DNA from: an uncultured Vampirovibrio sp.
GTDB taxonomy: Bacteria > Cyanobacteriota > Vampirovibrionia > Gastranaerophilales > Gastranaerophilaceae
DNA length: 63,100 nucleotides
Assembly (NCBI GenBank): GCA_910577635.1
Contig: CAJTNR010000013.1
Location: forward strand, 1-63,100
Direction: 5' to 3'
Both the position numbers and the translations under genes were made by a program. Shown here piece by piece: positions 34,963-42,950 of the stretch; positions within the stretch are counted from its first letter, which is position 1, and each line of letters opens with the position of its first letter. A model generated the notes under the pieces. The model saw only the letters and a list, made by a program, of their open reading frames with translations, made no database searches and was not told where the DNA came from.

Positions 34963-35778
34963 CTATTTATCCAATGAATTTTTTAACAACTTTGCAGCTT
35001 CAATGTGGTAGCTATGACCAGCTTCTTTAACAATTATATTAGCATTTATTTTTAAAGGATTATACCCGGTTAGGTATAAATCACCGATTATATCAAGAAT
35101 TTTATGCTTGTTAGGTTCATATTGGCTTCGAAGTTCAGCTGTATAGCCCTCGTCTGTTAATCCAAGAGTATTGTCAATTGTGACGCCTTTAGAGTATCCT
35201 AAAGCCTGGAATTTTTCAAGATCTTTTAAAAATCCAAATGTTCTTGCTTCTATAATTTCATCTTTATTAGAATCCATTGAAAAACTTACCCAGCGGTTAT
35301 TTAAGTCTTTGTGATCATAATTAACAAGATAGGTTATAGTTGTTTTATCACTTGGGACTATAAAAATACTTGAATTATCTTTTTGAAAAACTATAGGCTC
35401 AGCTAGTTTTTTAACTTCAGCACTCTCGTCAAAAAAACCAACCTTATTAAACTCATCAACCCAAACTTTAGCGCTTCCGTCAAAAATCGGCATTTCAAAA
35501 CCAACTGAACTAAAGTAAACATCAAGAGCATCAATTCCACAAACCGCACAAGCTGCCATAAAGTGTTCAATCAGGGCAATTTTGTTCTTTCCCTGAACAT
35601 CCCCGACTATTACACAATGATCACTTGAAATAACATTATCAGTGCAAGCTTCAATTATTGCATCATTGATATGAAATCTTATTCCTTTGTTATCACTTGG
35701 TTTAATTTCCAATTCAACAGGAGCTGCAAACATAAGCCCCTGACCCTGTAGTTTTAAGTTAGATTTTAGCGTCTTCAT
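34963..35778 (-). CDS. lpxC: UDP-3-O-acyl-N-acetylglucosamine deacetylase
   Basis: LpxC is the zinc-dependent, committed step of lipid A synthesis. The 271-residue protein keeps the active site: Glu and His in IALIEHFMAACAVCGIDAL, the KHKILDIIGDLYLTG motif giving a zinc His and Asp, and a late His in KEAGHSYHIEAAKLL. Its start overlaps the lpxD end by 20 bases, so translation is coupled. Slightly shorter than the E. coli protein (about 305 residues). Usually controlled by proteolysis; nothing in the sequence shows how here. Confidence 0.95.
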   Translation of the reverse strand: MKTLKSNLKLQGQGLMFAAPVELEIKPSDNKGIRFHINDAIIEACTDNVISSDHCVIVGDVQGKNKIALIEHFMAACAVCGIDALDVYFSSVGFEMPIFDGSAKVWVDEFNKVGFFDESAEVKKLAEPIVFQKDNSSIFIVPSDKTTITYLVNYDHKDLNNRWVSFSMDSNKDEIIEARTFGFLKDLEKFQALGYSKGVTIDNTLGLTDEGYTAELRSQYEPNKHKILDIIGDLYLTGYNPLKINANIIVKEAGHSYHIEAAKLLKNSLDK

Positions 35779-36868
35779 TTAAAAATTTCTCATAATCTTC
35801 TAATAAATGTTGATATTTCTTATACTTTTGAACCATGACTTCGGCTTCATCAAGGTATTTAAGTCTTTTAATGAAATCTTTTCTTAATACTGCAGGAGCA
35901 CCCATTATAACAGATTTTCGAGGGAACGACTTTGTTACCCCGGATTGTGCCAGGATAATTGAATCATCTCCGATTTCAACATGGTCTTTAAGTCCTGCTT
36001 GACCTGCAATAACTACTCTATCACCAATTACGCAGCTTCCTGCAATACCAACTTGAGATACAATTGTACAAGCACAGCCAATCTTGCAATTATGCCCAAT
36101 CATAACAAGGTTGTCAATTTTAGTCTGAGAACCAATTATCGTGTTTTCTATAGTTCCTCTATCAATTGTTGTATTAGCTCCGATTTCAACATCATCGCCG
36201 ATTTCAACACTGCCAAGAGAAGGAATTTTGAAAACTTTAACCTGTTCATTTGTTTCTTTAATTGCTCCTTTTTCTCTTGCAGTTTCAATATTGCTTGGGG
36301 TTTCTGTAACAAAAGAAAAACCATCCGCTCCAAGACTAACCCCATGGTGCAGAATACAGCGCGAACCTACCTTAACAAAATCACCAATATTAACACCCGG
36401 GTGAATTAAACAATCGGATCCTACTATAGCGTTTTTTCCAATATAAACATTAGGCATTAAAGCGGTATTATCTCCAATTACAGCCCCTCTTGAAACAACA
36501 ACATTAGCGCCGATTGAAACATTATTTCCAATTTTAGCATCAGGATCGATAACTGCACTATTGTGAATATTTCTTGGAGTATCAGGTCCAATATAGAAAA
36601 CATTCAAGAGTTTCATAAAAGCAAGTCTTGGTCTTTCAACTTCAATTGTTGAAATTCCTTCTAAATTAACCCCTAATGGTACTAAAACAGCTTTAGCTTT
36701 ACTTGATGCAATATTTTCAATTTCTTCTTCGTTCATTGCAAGAGCTAAAGTATTTTCATCAGCCAATTTAGGAGGTGCTACCTTATTTATTTTTGTATCT
36801 TGAACTTTAGTTAGAATTCCTTCTGTTATAGAAGCAAGTTCTTCAAGACTAAAACTTTTTTCACCCAT
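35759..36868 (-). CDS. lpxD: UDP-3-O-acylglucosamine N-acyltransferase
   Basis: LpxD adds the second hydroxyacyl chain in lipid A synthesis. The 369-residue protein has an N-terminal uridine-binding domain (about residues 1-100), a left-handed beta helix of hexapeptide repeats (about 105-330: VIDPDAKIGNNVSIGANVVV, LVMIGHNCKIGCACTIVSQ with the catalytic His) and a C-terminal helical tail (about 335-369). First of the lpx genes. The upstream gap (36869-36934) has GGGAG 12 bases before the ATG. A loop insertion at about residues 193-215 (Glu/Lys-rich) is seen. Confidence 0.96.
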   Translation of the reverse strand: MGEKSFSLEELASITEGILTKVQDTKINKVAPPKLADENTLALAMNEEEIENIASSKAKAVLVPLGVNLEGISTIEVERPRLAFMKLLNVFYIGPDTPRNIHNSAVIDPDAKIGNNVSIGANVVVSRGAVIGDNTALMPNVYIGKNAIVGSDCLIHPGVNIGDFVKVGSRCILHHGVSLGADGFSFVTETPSNIETAREKGAIKETNEQVKVFKIPSLGSVEIGDDVEIGANTTIDRGTIENTIIGSQTKIDNLVMIGHNCKIGCACTIVSQVGIAGSCVIGDRVVIAGQAGLKDHVEIGDDSIILAQSGVTKSFPRKSVIMGAPAVLRKDFIKRLKYLDEAEVMVQKYKKYQHLLEDYEKFLNEDAKI

Positions 36869-36934
36869 ATTAAAAATTTACTCCCACACTTAAACTATGT
36901 CTTAGTTTATTCTATAACAAGCATAGAAAAATTG

Positions 36935-37411
36935 CTAATTATTTTTTTGCTCAATTTTTTTTATTATATTGCTGGTAGATTTTCCCAAAACAAAGTCTAT
37001 AAACTTAACTTCAATATTATTTTTCCCCACAACCTCTCTTTCAGGAAGTGTTTCAAGCGTATAATCCGCTCCTTTTGTGTAAATATCAGGTTTAATTTCA
37101 TCAATAAGAACTGAGGGTGAGGTTTCATCAAAAATAACAACATAATCAACTATTGATAATTCGCTTAGAAGCTCTGCTCTATCCATTTCAGGGTTAATCG
37201 GTCTTTTTTCTCCTTTTAGTTTTTTAACTGAACTATCGGAATTAAGTCCTATAATTAAAATATCAGCAAATTTTGCTGATTCTTTTAAATAGCGGATATG
37301 ACCTATATGAATAATATCAAAACATCCGTTTGTAAAGACAATTTTTTTATTTTCCTTCTTTAGTTCTTTAACTAAAGATACAATTTCACTTCTTGATACA
37401 ACTTTTCCCAA
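36935..37411 (-). CDS. rfaE2: Heptose 1-phosphate adenylyltransferase (HldE C-domain/RfaE2)
   Basis: A 158-residue nucleotidyltransferase matching the C-terminal half of HldE, which makes ADP-D-glycero-D-manno-heptose for LPS core. It shows FTNGCFDIIHIGHIRYLKES (the HxGH active site), GLNSDSSVKKLKG and the late DIYTKGADYTLETLPEREVV. The kinase half is absent, so HldE is split in this organism. The start codon is TTG (37409-37411) with AAGG 11 bases before it; an ATG is not available. It lies 66 bases upstream of lpxD, consistent with shared LPS synthesis. Some family members act on glycerol phosphate, but the motif set fits heptose. Confidence 0.88.
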   Translation of the reverse strand: MGKVVSRSEIVSLVKELKKENKKIVFTNGCFDIIHIGHIRYLKESAKFADILIIGLNSDSSVKKLKGEKRPINPEMDRAELLSELSIVDYVVIFDETSPSVLIDEIKPDIYTKGADYTLETLPEREVVGKNNIEVKFIDFVLGKSTSNIIKKIEQKNN

Positions 37412-37434
37412 TTTTCTTTTCCTTGATAAACTAA

Positions 37435-37459
37435 GCTGACCACCACGAAGGTGGTCAGC
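37435..37459. terminator. Perfect hairpin between the parvulin gene and rfaE2
   Basis: GCTGACCACC (37435-37444) and GGTGGTCAGC (37450-37459) form a 10-base GC-rich stem with a 5-base loop. The minus-strand T-tract beyond it is weak (TTAGTTTATC), so on the operon strand it may attenuate rather than end transcription, letting some mRNA reach rfaE2 and the lpx genes. Confidence 0.6.
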
Positions 37460-37468
37460 ATTTTATAA

Positions 37469-38623
37469 TTACTTTTTATTTTTATTAAGTTTAATTTCTT
37501 TTTTTTGTTCTTTTTGATTTTTTTGTTCTTTTTGAATTTGTTTAGAAAGAGCTTCATCCACCTGTTTTTTAATATTCTCAGGTTTTAGACTTTCATCAAC
37601 AAACTCAATTTTAGCACTGTCTTTTAATCCATTAATCAGCTTTTGAAGAGCCTCCACCTTTTTTTGCTGGGTAAGATAAGCACGCAAATCTTCTTTAACT
37701 TTGGATAAAGGCTGAGTACCTGCTGCTGCTTTATCTTTAACATAAATAATATGGTAGCCGAATTTAGATTTAACTAAAGGACTAACTGTTCCTACTTTTT
37801 GCTTAAAAGCAGCTTCTGAAAATTCCTCAACAAAAGAATCTTTTGAAACAAAACCAAGATCGCCTCCATTAAGAGCGCTTTCCTTATCATCTGAGAATTC
37901 TTTTGCTAAATTAGCAAAGTTTTTAGGGTTCAACATAGCTTTTTTTTGAAGTTCAACTGCCAGTTTTTCTTTTCTTGCTACTTCTTCTTTAACTTTTTTT
38001 TCAATATCAGCTGTAGATAGCTTTGCTTCTTTATCAGCATCTGTTATTTGTCTTCTTATTGTTTCAGGATTAACAACAATAAGAATATGTGAAACCTGAA
38101 TCCTTTCAGGCTGTGTAAATTGGGCTTTGTTTTGTTTGTAGAATCGTTCGATTTCACCATCTGAAACCTTATCAGCGCTTATACTTTTAACAAGCTTATC
38201 AAGTTTAACTTCACTTGCTAAGTCAGAATTAAGCTTATCGTCTGAAATATTGTTTTCTTTAAGAACTTGATTAAATTGTTCGGCTGATCCAATCTGGGCA
38301 ATTATTTGTTGTTTTTTTGCTTCGATTTCTTGTTTTGTTGCTTCAATTTTTCTTTTATCAAATTCTTGTTTTAGAAGTTCTCTTACAATAACATCATTAA
38401 TATATCTTTCTTTTAAAGCTAAAACCATATAAGAATCGTCTTTTACTGCCTCTTTTGGAGTATTTTTAAATTGTGATTCTTTAATTTTGTTAAAATCCGA
38501 GTAGAATTCTCCATGGGTAATTTCTTTGTCGTTTATCTTTAAAACAACATCGTTGTTTTTTGTGCAGCCGCAGAATAGAATCACACTACACAAAAACATC
38601 AGTGCTAATTTGGTAAATTTCAT
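37469..38623 (-). CDS. Parvulin-type peptidyl-prolyl isomerase lipoprotein (PpiC/SurA-like)
   Basis: A 384-residue periplasmic chaperone-type protein. The signal has a lipobox (VILFCGC), so it is probably a lipoprotein processed by LspA. An N-terminal SurA-like helical domain (about 25-165, VLKINDKEITHGEF) precedes one parvulin domain (about 170-300: RIQVSHILIVV, LAKEFSDDKESALNGGDLGF, VSPLVKSKFGYHIIYVKD). The last 35 residues are a Lys/Gln-rich low-complexity tail. It probably helps fold exported proteins. AAGGAGG is directly upstream of the ATG. Mfd is 25 bases upstream on the same strand. Confidence 0.92.
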   Translation of the reverse strand: MKFTKLALMFLCSVILFCGCTKNNDVVLKINDKEITHGEFYSDFNKIKESQFKNTPKEAVKDDSYMVLALKERYINDVIVRELLKQEFDKRKIEATKQEIEAKKQQIIAQIGSAEQFNQVLKENNISDDKLNSDLASEVKLDKLVKSISADKVSDGEIERFYKQNKAQFTQPERIQVSHILIVVNPETIRRQITDADKEAKLSTADIEKKVKEEVARKEKLAVELQKKAMLNPKNFANLAKEFSDDKESALNGGDLGFVSKDSFVEEFSEAAFKQKVGTVSPLVKSKFGYHIIYVKDKAAAGTQPLSKVKEDLRAYLTQQKKVEALQKLINGLKDSAKIEFVDESLKPENIKKQVDEALSKQIQKEQKNQKEQKKEIKLNKNKK

Positions 38624-38648
38624 TTTTCCTCCTTAAATTTATAAAATT

Positions 38649-41600
38649 TTAATTGTTTGCCTTAAAATTTAAAACTACCTCAGATATATAATAAAACAAA
38701 TCCGCCAATTTGTTAAATATTTCATCAAAATCTTCTTCATTTTTATTCATAAGCAATATTCCTTTTGTATTCTTAAGGTTTTTAGGGGGTGTTGAATATG
38801 TAAAGAATTTTGTAATCTTAGATTCAATCCTGGATTTTAGAATTATCCATTCTTGCATTGTATAAGGAGTATAAATCCTGATTGTATTGCCAATAGAGCG
38901 CACAAGACTAATATTTGCAGAACTTGCAAGTATCCTTAGTTTAACAAGTTTAATCAAATTCTCAACACAAGAAGGAATTGAGGAGAATCTATCTTTAAAG
39001 TTAAGTTTCATATCCTCTAATTCGCTCAAAGAGGTGACATCTGAAATTCTTTTGTATTCTAAGATTTTTTGTTCATATGTTTGAGCCCACTCATCGGGAA
39101 TATAAGCATCAATATTAATATCAACAATACAGGGGTCTTTTTTTACAGTTTCGATTTGATTATAAGGATCTTTGTTCTCTTTTTGCTTAATATCATTAAT
39201 ACATTCATTTAACAAACTGCAATAAGTGTCAAAACCAACATTAACCATTTGTCCGTGTTGATAAGTACCCAGAATTGAGCCGACCCCTCTTATTTCAATA
39301 TCTCGAAGTGCAATTCTATACCCGCTTCCGAGGCTTGTAAAGTCTTTAATTGAATTGAGTCTTTTTCTTGCCTGCTCGTTTAATTCTCTTGATTTTTCAT
39401 AAAAACAAAAACAATAAGCCTGCCTATCACTTCTTCCCACCCGGCCTCTAAGCTGATAAAGCTGAGCTAATCCGAAGTTCTGCGCATCATGGATAATTAT
39501 TGTATTTGCCCTTGGAATATCAACCCCTGATTCAATTATTGTAGTGCACAAAAGAATATCATATTCATAGTTAACAAACTTACAGATAACTTCCTCAAGT
39601 GTTTTTTCATTCATTTGCCCATGAGCTATTGCGATTCTTGCATTAGGTACAATTTCGCCCAGTTTTTGTTTGAATTTTTCTATTGTTTCAACTCTGTTGT
39701 ATAAATAAAAAATCTGCCCTTCTCTTGATAATTCCTGATTAATTGCATTCTTTACAAATTTAGAAGAAAACTCGCCCACATAAGTTTTAATCGGGAGTCT
39801 GTTTTTAGGAGGAGTATTAATAACCGATAAATCCTTAAGTCCTGATAAAGCCATATTAAGGGTTCTTGGAATAGGAGTAGCGCTAAGCGCTAAAACATCA
39901 ATGTTTTCTCTAAATTTTTTCAATTTTTCCTTATGGCGGACACCAAACTTGTGTTCTTCATCAATTACCAAAAAACCGAGTTTTTTAAATTTAATATCAT
40001 CGGATAAAAGCCTGTGGGTTGCAACTACAACATCCAGTTTTCCATTGTTTATTTTTTCAACGATTTCTTTTTGTTCTTTTTTAGAACAAAACCTATTCAA
40101 AAGACCAATTTCAACATTAAAAGGTTCAAATCTCTCTTTTAAAGTCTGGTAGTGCTGCATTGTAAGAATTGTAGTAGGAGCAATTAAAGCTGCTTGATAT
40201 CCGCTCATGACCGCTTTAAAAACAGCCCTTAGGGCAATTTCTGTTTTTCCAAAACCAACATCAGCGCAAATTAACCTATCCATTGGTTTTGAATTTTCCA
40301 TATCGCGTTTTGTTTCAATTATTGCTTTCATTTGATCTGGAGTTTCGCTGTATTCGAAATTATCCTCCATTTCATACTGCCAGTTTGTATCAGGTTCAAA
40401 TTCAATTCCTTTAGCCATTTTTCTTTTAGCATATAAATCTAATAAGTCATAAGCAACGAGTTCAAGCTCTTTTTTGGCTTTAGTTTTAATAGTTTGCCAA
40501 GCACTTCCGCCCATTTTTGACAGCTTTGGTTTTTGATTGCCGCTTCCTCTGTATCGTGCAAGAAGATTAATTTGTTCAGCCGGCATATAGAGCTTATCGG
40601 TTCCCTGGAATTGGATTTCTAAATAATCTTTTTGATTATCATCTATTGTTTGTTTGCTGATTCCTTGATAAATCCCAATCCCGTGGATTTGATGAACAAC
40701 ATACTCCCCGATTTTAATATCATTAATTGAATCGATAAAATCCTGGGTTTGTTTGTTTGAGTAGTACTTTTTAGCTGTAATATCACGATTGTGTTTATTA
40801 AAAAGCTCTCTATCGGATAAAAACAGAAGCTTATCGAGTGAAACTCTATTATCAGCGCAAACCAGCCCTCCTTGAGAAATATCGGGATAATAGAAAATAT
40901 CCGATGAAAAAATTTCAAGTTCTAAAAACAATTCTTTAAGCCTGTTAGGGTAATTAGAACAAATATAGATTTTATAGTTATCATTTAAATATTTTTTTAC
41001 AAATTTAGATATAAGATTAATATCAGAGTTAAAAAAAGGAGGTTTTTCAAGATTAAACTCTAAAATCTTGTCATAATCATCATTTATAAAACCATCAATT
41101 GAAATTCTTTTAGAATTGGATATTGAAGCAATAAATTCTTCATAAGTTAAGTGATTGTAAGAATCCAAAGGGAGTTTCAAGTTAGAATCCAGCGCTTCTT
41201 TATAATTATCAATATAAGTTTTATCAATATTTTTATACTTAGAAAAAATTTCACTTGATTCATTGAATATTAAAATATAGTCTTTAAAATAGTCAAGGAT
41301 AGAGTTTTGGTCATTGGAAAAATAATTAATATAGTACTCAATTCCTTCAAAGTAGCCGGTTTCATTGATGCTTTCAATCATTTGATTCTTAAGGTCCAAA
41401 ACAAAATCTTTATCAGTTTTTTGTTTGTTAATTTGTTTTATAAAATTTTCTTTATTTTTATCATTAAGAATAAATTTATAAAGAGGATAAATTGCAGCTT
41501 TATCAATACTTTGAAAGCTTTTTTGGGTATTTGGATTAAAAAAGCGGATATCTTCAATAGTATCAGCAAAAAACTCAACTCGGATAGGATTATCATAAAG

Positions 41601-42119
41601 TGTATAGATATCAAGGATATCACCCCTTAGTGCAAACTCACCGATATCGCTAACCTGCGCAGTTCTTTTATAGCCAAATTTAACTAAACTTTGAGCAATT
41701 AAAGAATAATCAATATTTTCATTTTTTTTAAGTTCAATTCTGTTGTCTTTATAAAAAGTGCAAGCCGGAAATTTTTCCAAAAGCGCTTTAACACTAATAA
41801 AAACAACATTGGGCAAATTAAGTAGTATGTTAATTTGTTCTTGGTAAATATAATAGTTTTTTTCAAGCTCGCTATAAAAATCAATTTCTTGAAAAGGAAA
41901 AACAAAACTGTCTATATTAATGAGATTCTTAAGGTCTTTTTGAGCCTTAAGCGCTGTTTGTTCGTCTGATACAATATATAAAACTTTTTTGTTTTTTTCA
42001 AGAAGCTCTTTAATTAAAAATAGATTTAAAGGAGCTAAAAAACCCGACAAAACAAGATTTTTAGCGCTATTTTTTATAAAATTATTTATAAAATCAGGTT
42101 TTATATTGCTAAACGCCAT
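38649..42119 (-). CDS. mfd: Transcription-repair coupling factor
   Basis: Mfd removes RNA polymerase stalled at DNA damage and recruits UvrA. The 1156-residue protein has the UvrB-like N-terminal part, the RNAP-interaction region (about 470-540: IGEYVVHQIHGIGIYQGIS), and the RecG-like translocase with Walker A GFGKTEIALRAVFKAVMSG, the DEEHKFGVRHKEKLK box and SATPIPRTLNMALSGL. The TRG-like region SRDRQAY-equivalent (QLRGRVGRSDRQAYCFCF) and the C-terminal TRCF domain follow. The start ATG has no clear ribosome site; it lies 3 bases after the acyltransferase stop, so coupling is likely. Confidence 0.96.
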   Translation of the reverse strand: MAFSNIKPDFINNFIKNSAKNLVLSGFLAPLNLFLIKELLEKNKKVLYIVSDEQTALKAQKDLKNLINIDSFVFPFQEIDFYSELEKNYYIYQEQINILLNLPNVVFISVKALLEKFPACTFYKDNRIELKKNENIDYSLIAQSLVKFGYKRTAQVSDIGEFALRGDILDIYTLYDNPIRVEFFADTIEDIRFFNPNTQKSFQSIDKAAIYPLYKFILNDKNKENFIKQINKQKTDKDFVLDLKNQMIESINETGYFEGIEYYINYFSNDQNSILDYFKDYILIFNESSEIFSKYKNIDKTYIDNYKEALDSNLKLPLDSYNHLTYEEFIASISNSKRISIDGFINDDYDKILEFNLEKPPFFNSDINLISKFVKKYLNDNYKIYICSNYPNRLKELFLELEIFSSDIFYYPDISQGGLVCADNRVSLDKLLFLSDRELFNKHNRDITAKKYYSNKQTQDFIDSINDIKIGEYVVHQIHGIGIYQGISKQTIDDNQKDYLEIQFQGTDKLYMPAEQINLLARYRGSGNQKPKLSKMGGSAWQTIKTKAKKELELVAYDLLDLYAKRKMAKGIEFEPDTNWQYEMEDNFEYSETPDQMKAIIETKRDMENSKPMDRLICADVGFGKTEIALRAVFKAVMSGYQAALIAPTTILTMQHYQTLKERFEPFNVEIGLLNRFCSKKEQKEIVEKINNGKLDVVVATHRLLSDDIKFKKLGFLVIDEEHKFGVRHKEKLKKFRENIDVLALSATPIPRTLNMALSGLKDLSVINTPPKNRLPIKTYVGEFSSKFVKNAINQELSREGQIFYLYNRVETIEKFKQKLGEIVPNARIAIAHGQMNEKTLEEVICKFVNYEYDILLCTTIIESGVDIPRANTIIIHDAQNFGLAQLYQLRGRVGRSDRQAYCFCFYEKSRELNEQARKRLNSIKDFTSLGSGYRIALRDIEIRGVGSILGTYQHGQMVNVGFDTYCSLLNECINDIKQKENKDPYNQIETVKKDPCIVDINIDAYIPDEWAQTYEQKILEYKRISDVTSLSELEDMKLNFKDRFSSIPSCVENLIKLVKLRILASSANISLVRSIGNTIRIYTPYTMQEWIILKSRIESKITKFFTYSTPPKNLKNTKGILLMNKNEEDFDEIFNKLADLFYYISEVVLNFKANN

Positions 42120-42122
42120 GGT

Positions 42123-42950
42123 TTACTGTTTATTATCTTCTTTCATTCCAATATTCTTTAAGTGTCTTTCAATATCTCTCCACCAGCTGAGTTTTTGTTT
42201 AAAAAAGTAGCGGTAACCGTCAAAATTGCCTTTGGAAATTTGTGCTTGTTGATTATCACACAATTGTTCAAATTCTCTTTCAAGTTTATGACAAAAGTCT
42301 TTTCTATTAAAGCCAAACTCCTGATAAAACTCAACAGGACCAAATTCAAGCACAACTTCGGGTTTATCCTGTCTTAAAAACGTATAATTAACGCTAACCG
42401 GGCATAAATTAACCCCTCCAAAATTTTTAACGGCTTTTTCTGTCAAATAAGCTAAACCACTCTGAAAAACCTCTGGTCTGTAATGAGGAGGGCGTATTAT
42501 CCCTTGCGGAAATAACCAAAAGTTAATATCCGGCTTATCAAGAGTTGTTGCAGCATACTTAAGAGCTTTAATTGCATCCTGGGGAGATTTTTTATTAACA
42601 GGAAAACAGCCGATATATTGAAACAAAGGAAATCTGTTCATTTCCTCAATCATAAGACGAAGCCTTCCTTTCATTATAAATCTTGCTACATTATAGCCGA
42701 TAATACCATCCCACCAATTATTGTGGTTAGTGTAGAAAAGAACTGCGTGGTTTTTATCTCTTTTTTCAAGATTCTCAATTCCTTTATACATAAAAGAATG
42801 GAATCTGGCTCTTAACATTCTTTTAAACACAAAGTCTGCAATAAAAAGCCAAAAAGGATTGTCTTTTGCAGTTCTAAACTTCTCAATCCTGTTTCTTAAA
42901 ACCGTAGGAGGTGTATCTGAGTATAAATGATTAGGTGTTTCAATTGCCAT
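42123..42950 (-). CDS. PlsC-family 1-acylglycerol-phosphate acyltransferase-like protein
   Basis: A 275-residue acyltransferase of the LPLAT family. The catalytic HxxxxD is present (FYTNHNNWWDGIIGY) and the downstream FPEG motif is FPQG (FWLFPQGIIRPP); PlsC members that act on lysophosphatidic acid usually have Glu. I start at ATG 42950, preceded by GAGGAGA; the longer reading from TTG 42968 begins within this ribosome site. Membrane association is probably peripheral. The role is phospholipid or ornithine-lipid-type acylation (inferred). It overlaps the upstream ATPase gene by 11 bases and is adjacent to mfd. Confidence 0.87.
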   Translation of the reverse strand: MAIETPNHLYSDTPPTVLRNRIEKFRTAKDNPFWLFIADFVFKRMLRARFHSFMYKGIENLEKRDKNHAVLFYTNHNNWWDGIIGYNVARFIMKGRLRLMIEEMNRFPLFQYIGCFPVNKKSPQDAIKALKYAATTLDKPDINFWLFPQGIIRPPHYRPEVFQSGLAYLTEKAVKNFGGVNLCPVSVNYTFLRQDKPEVVLEFGPVEFYQEFGFNRKDFCHKLEREFEQLCDNQQAQISKGNFDGYRYFFKQKLSWWRDIERHLKNIGMKEDNKQ

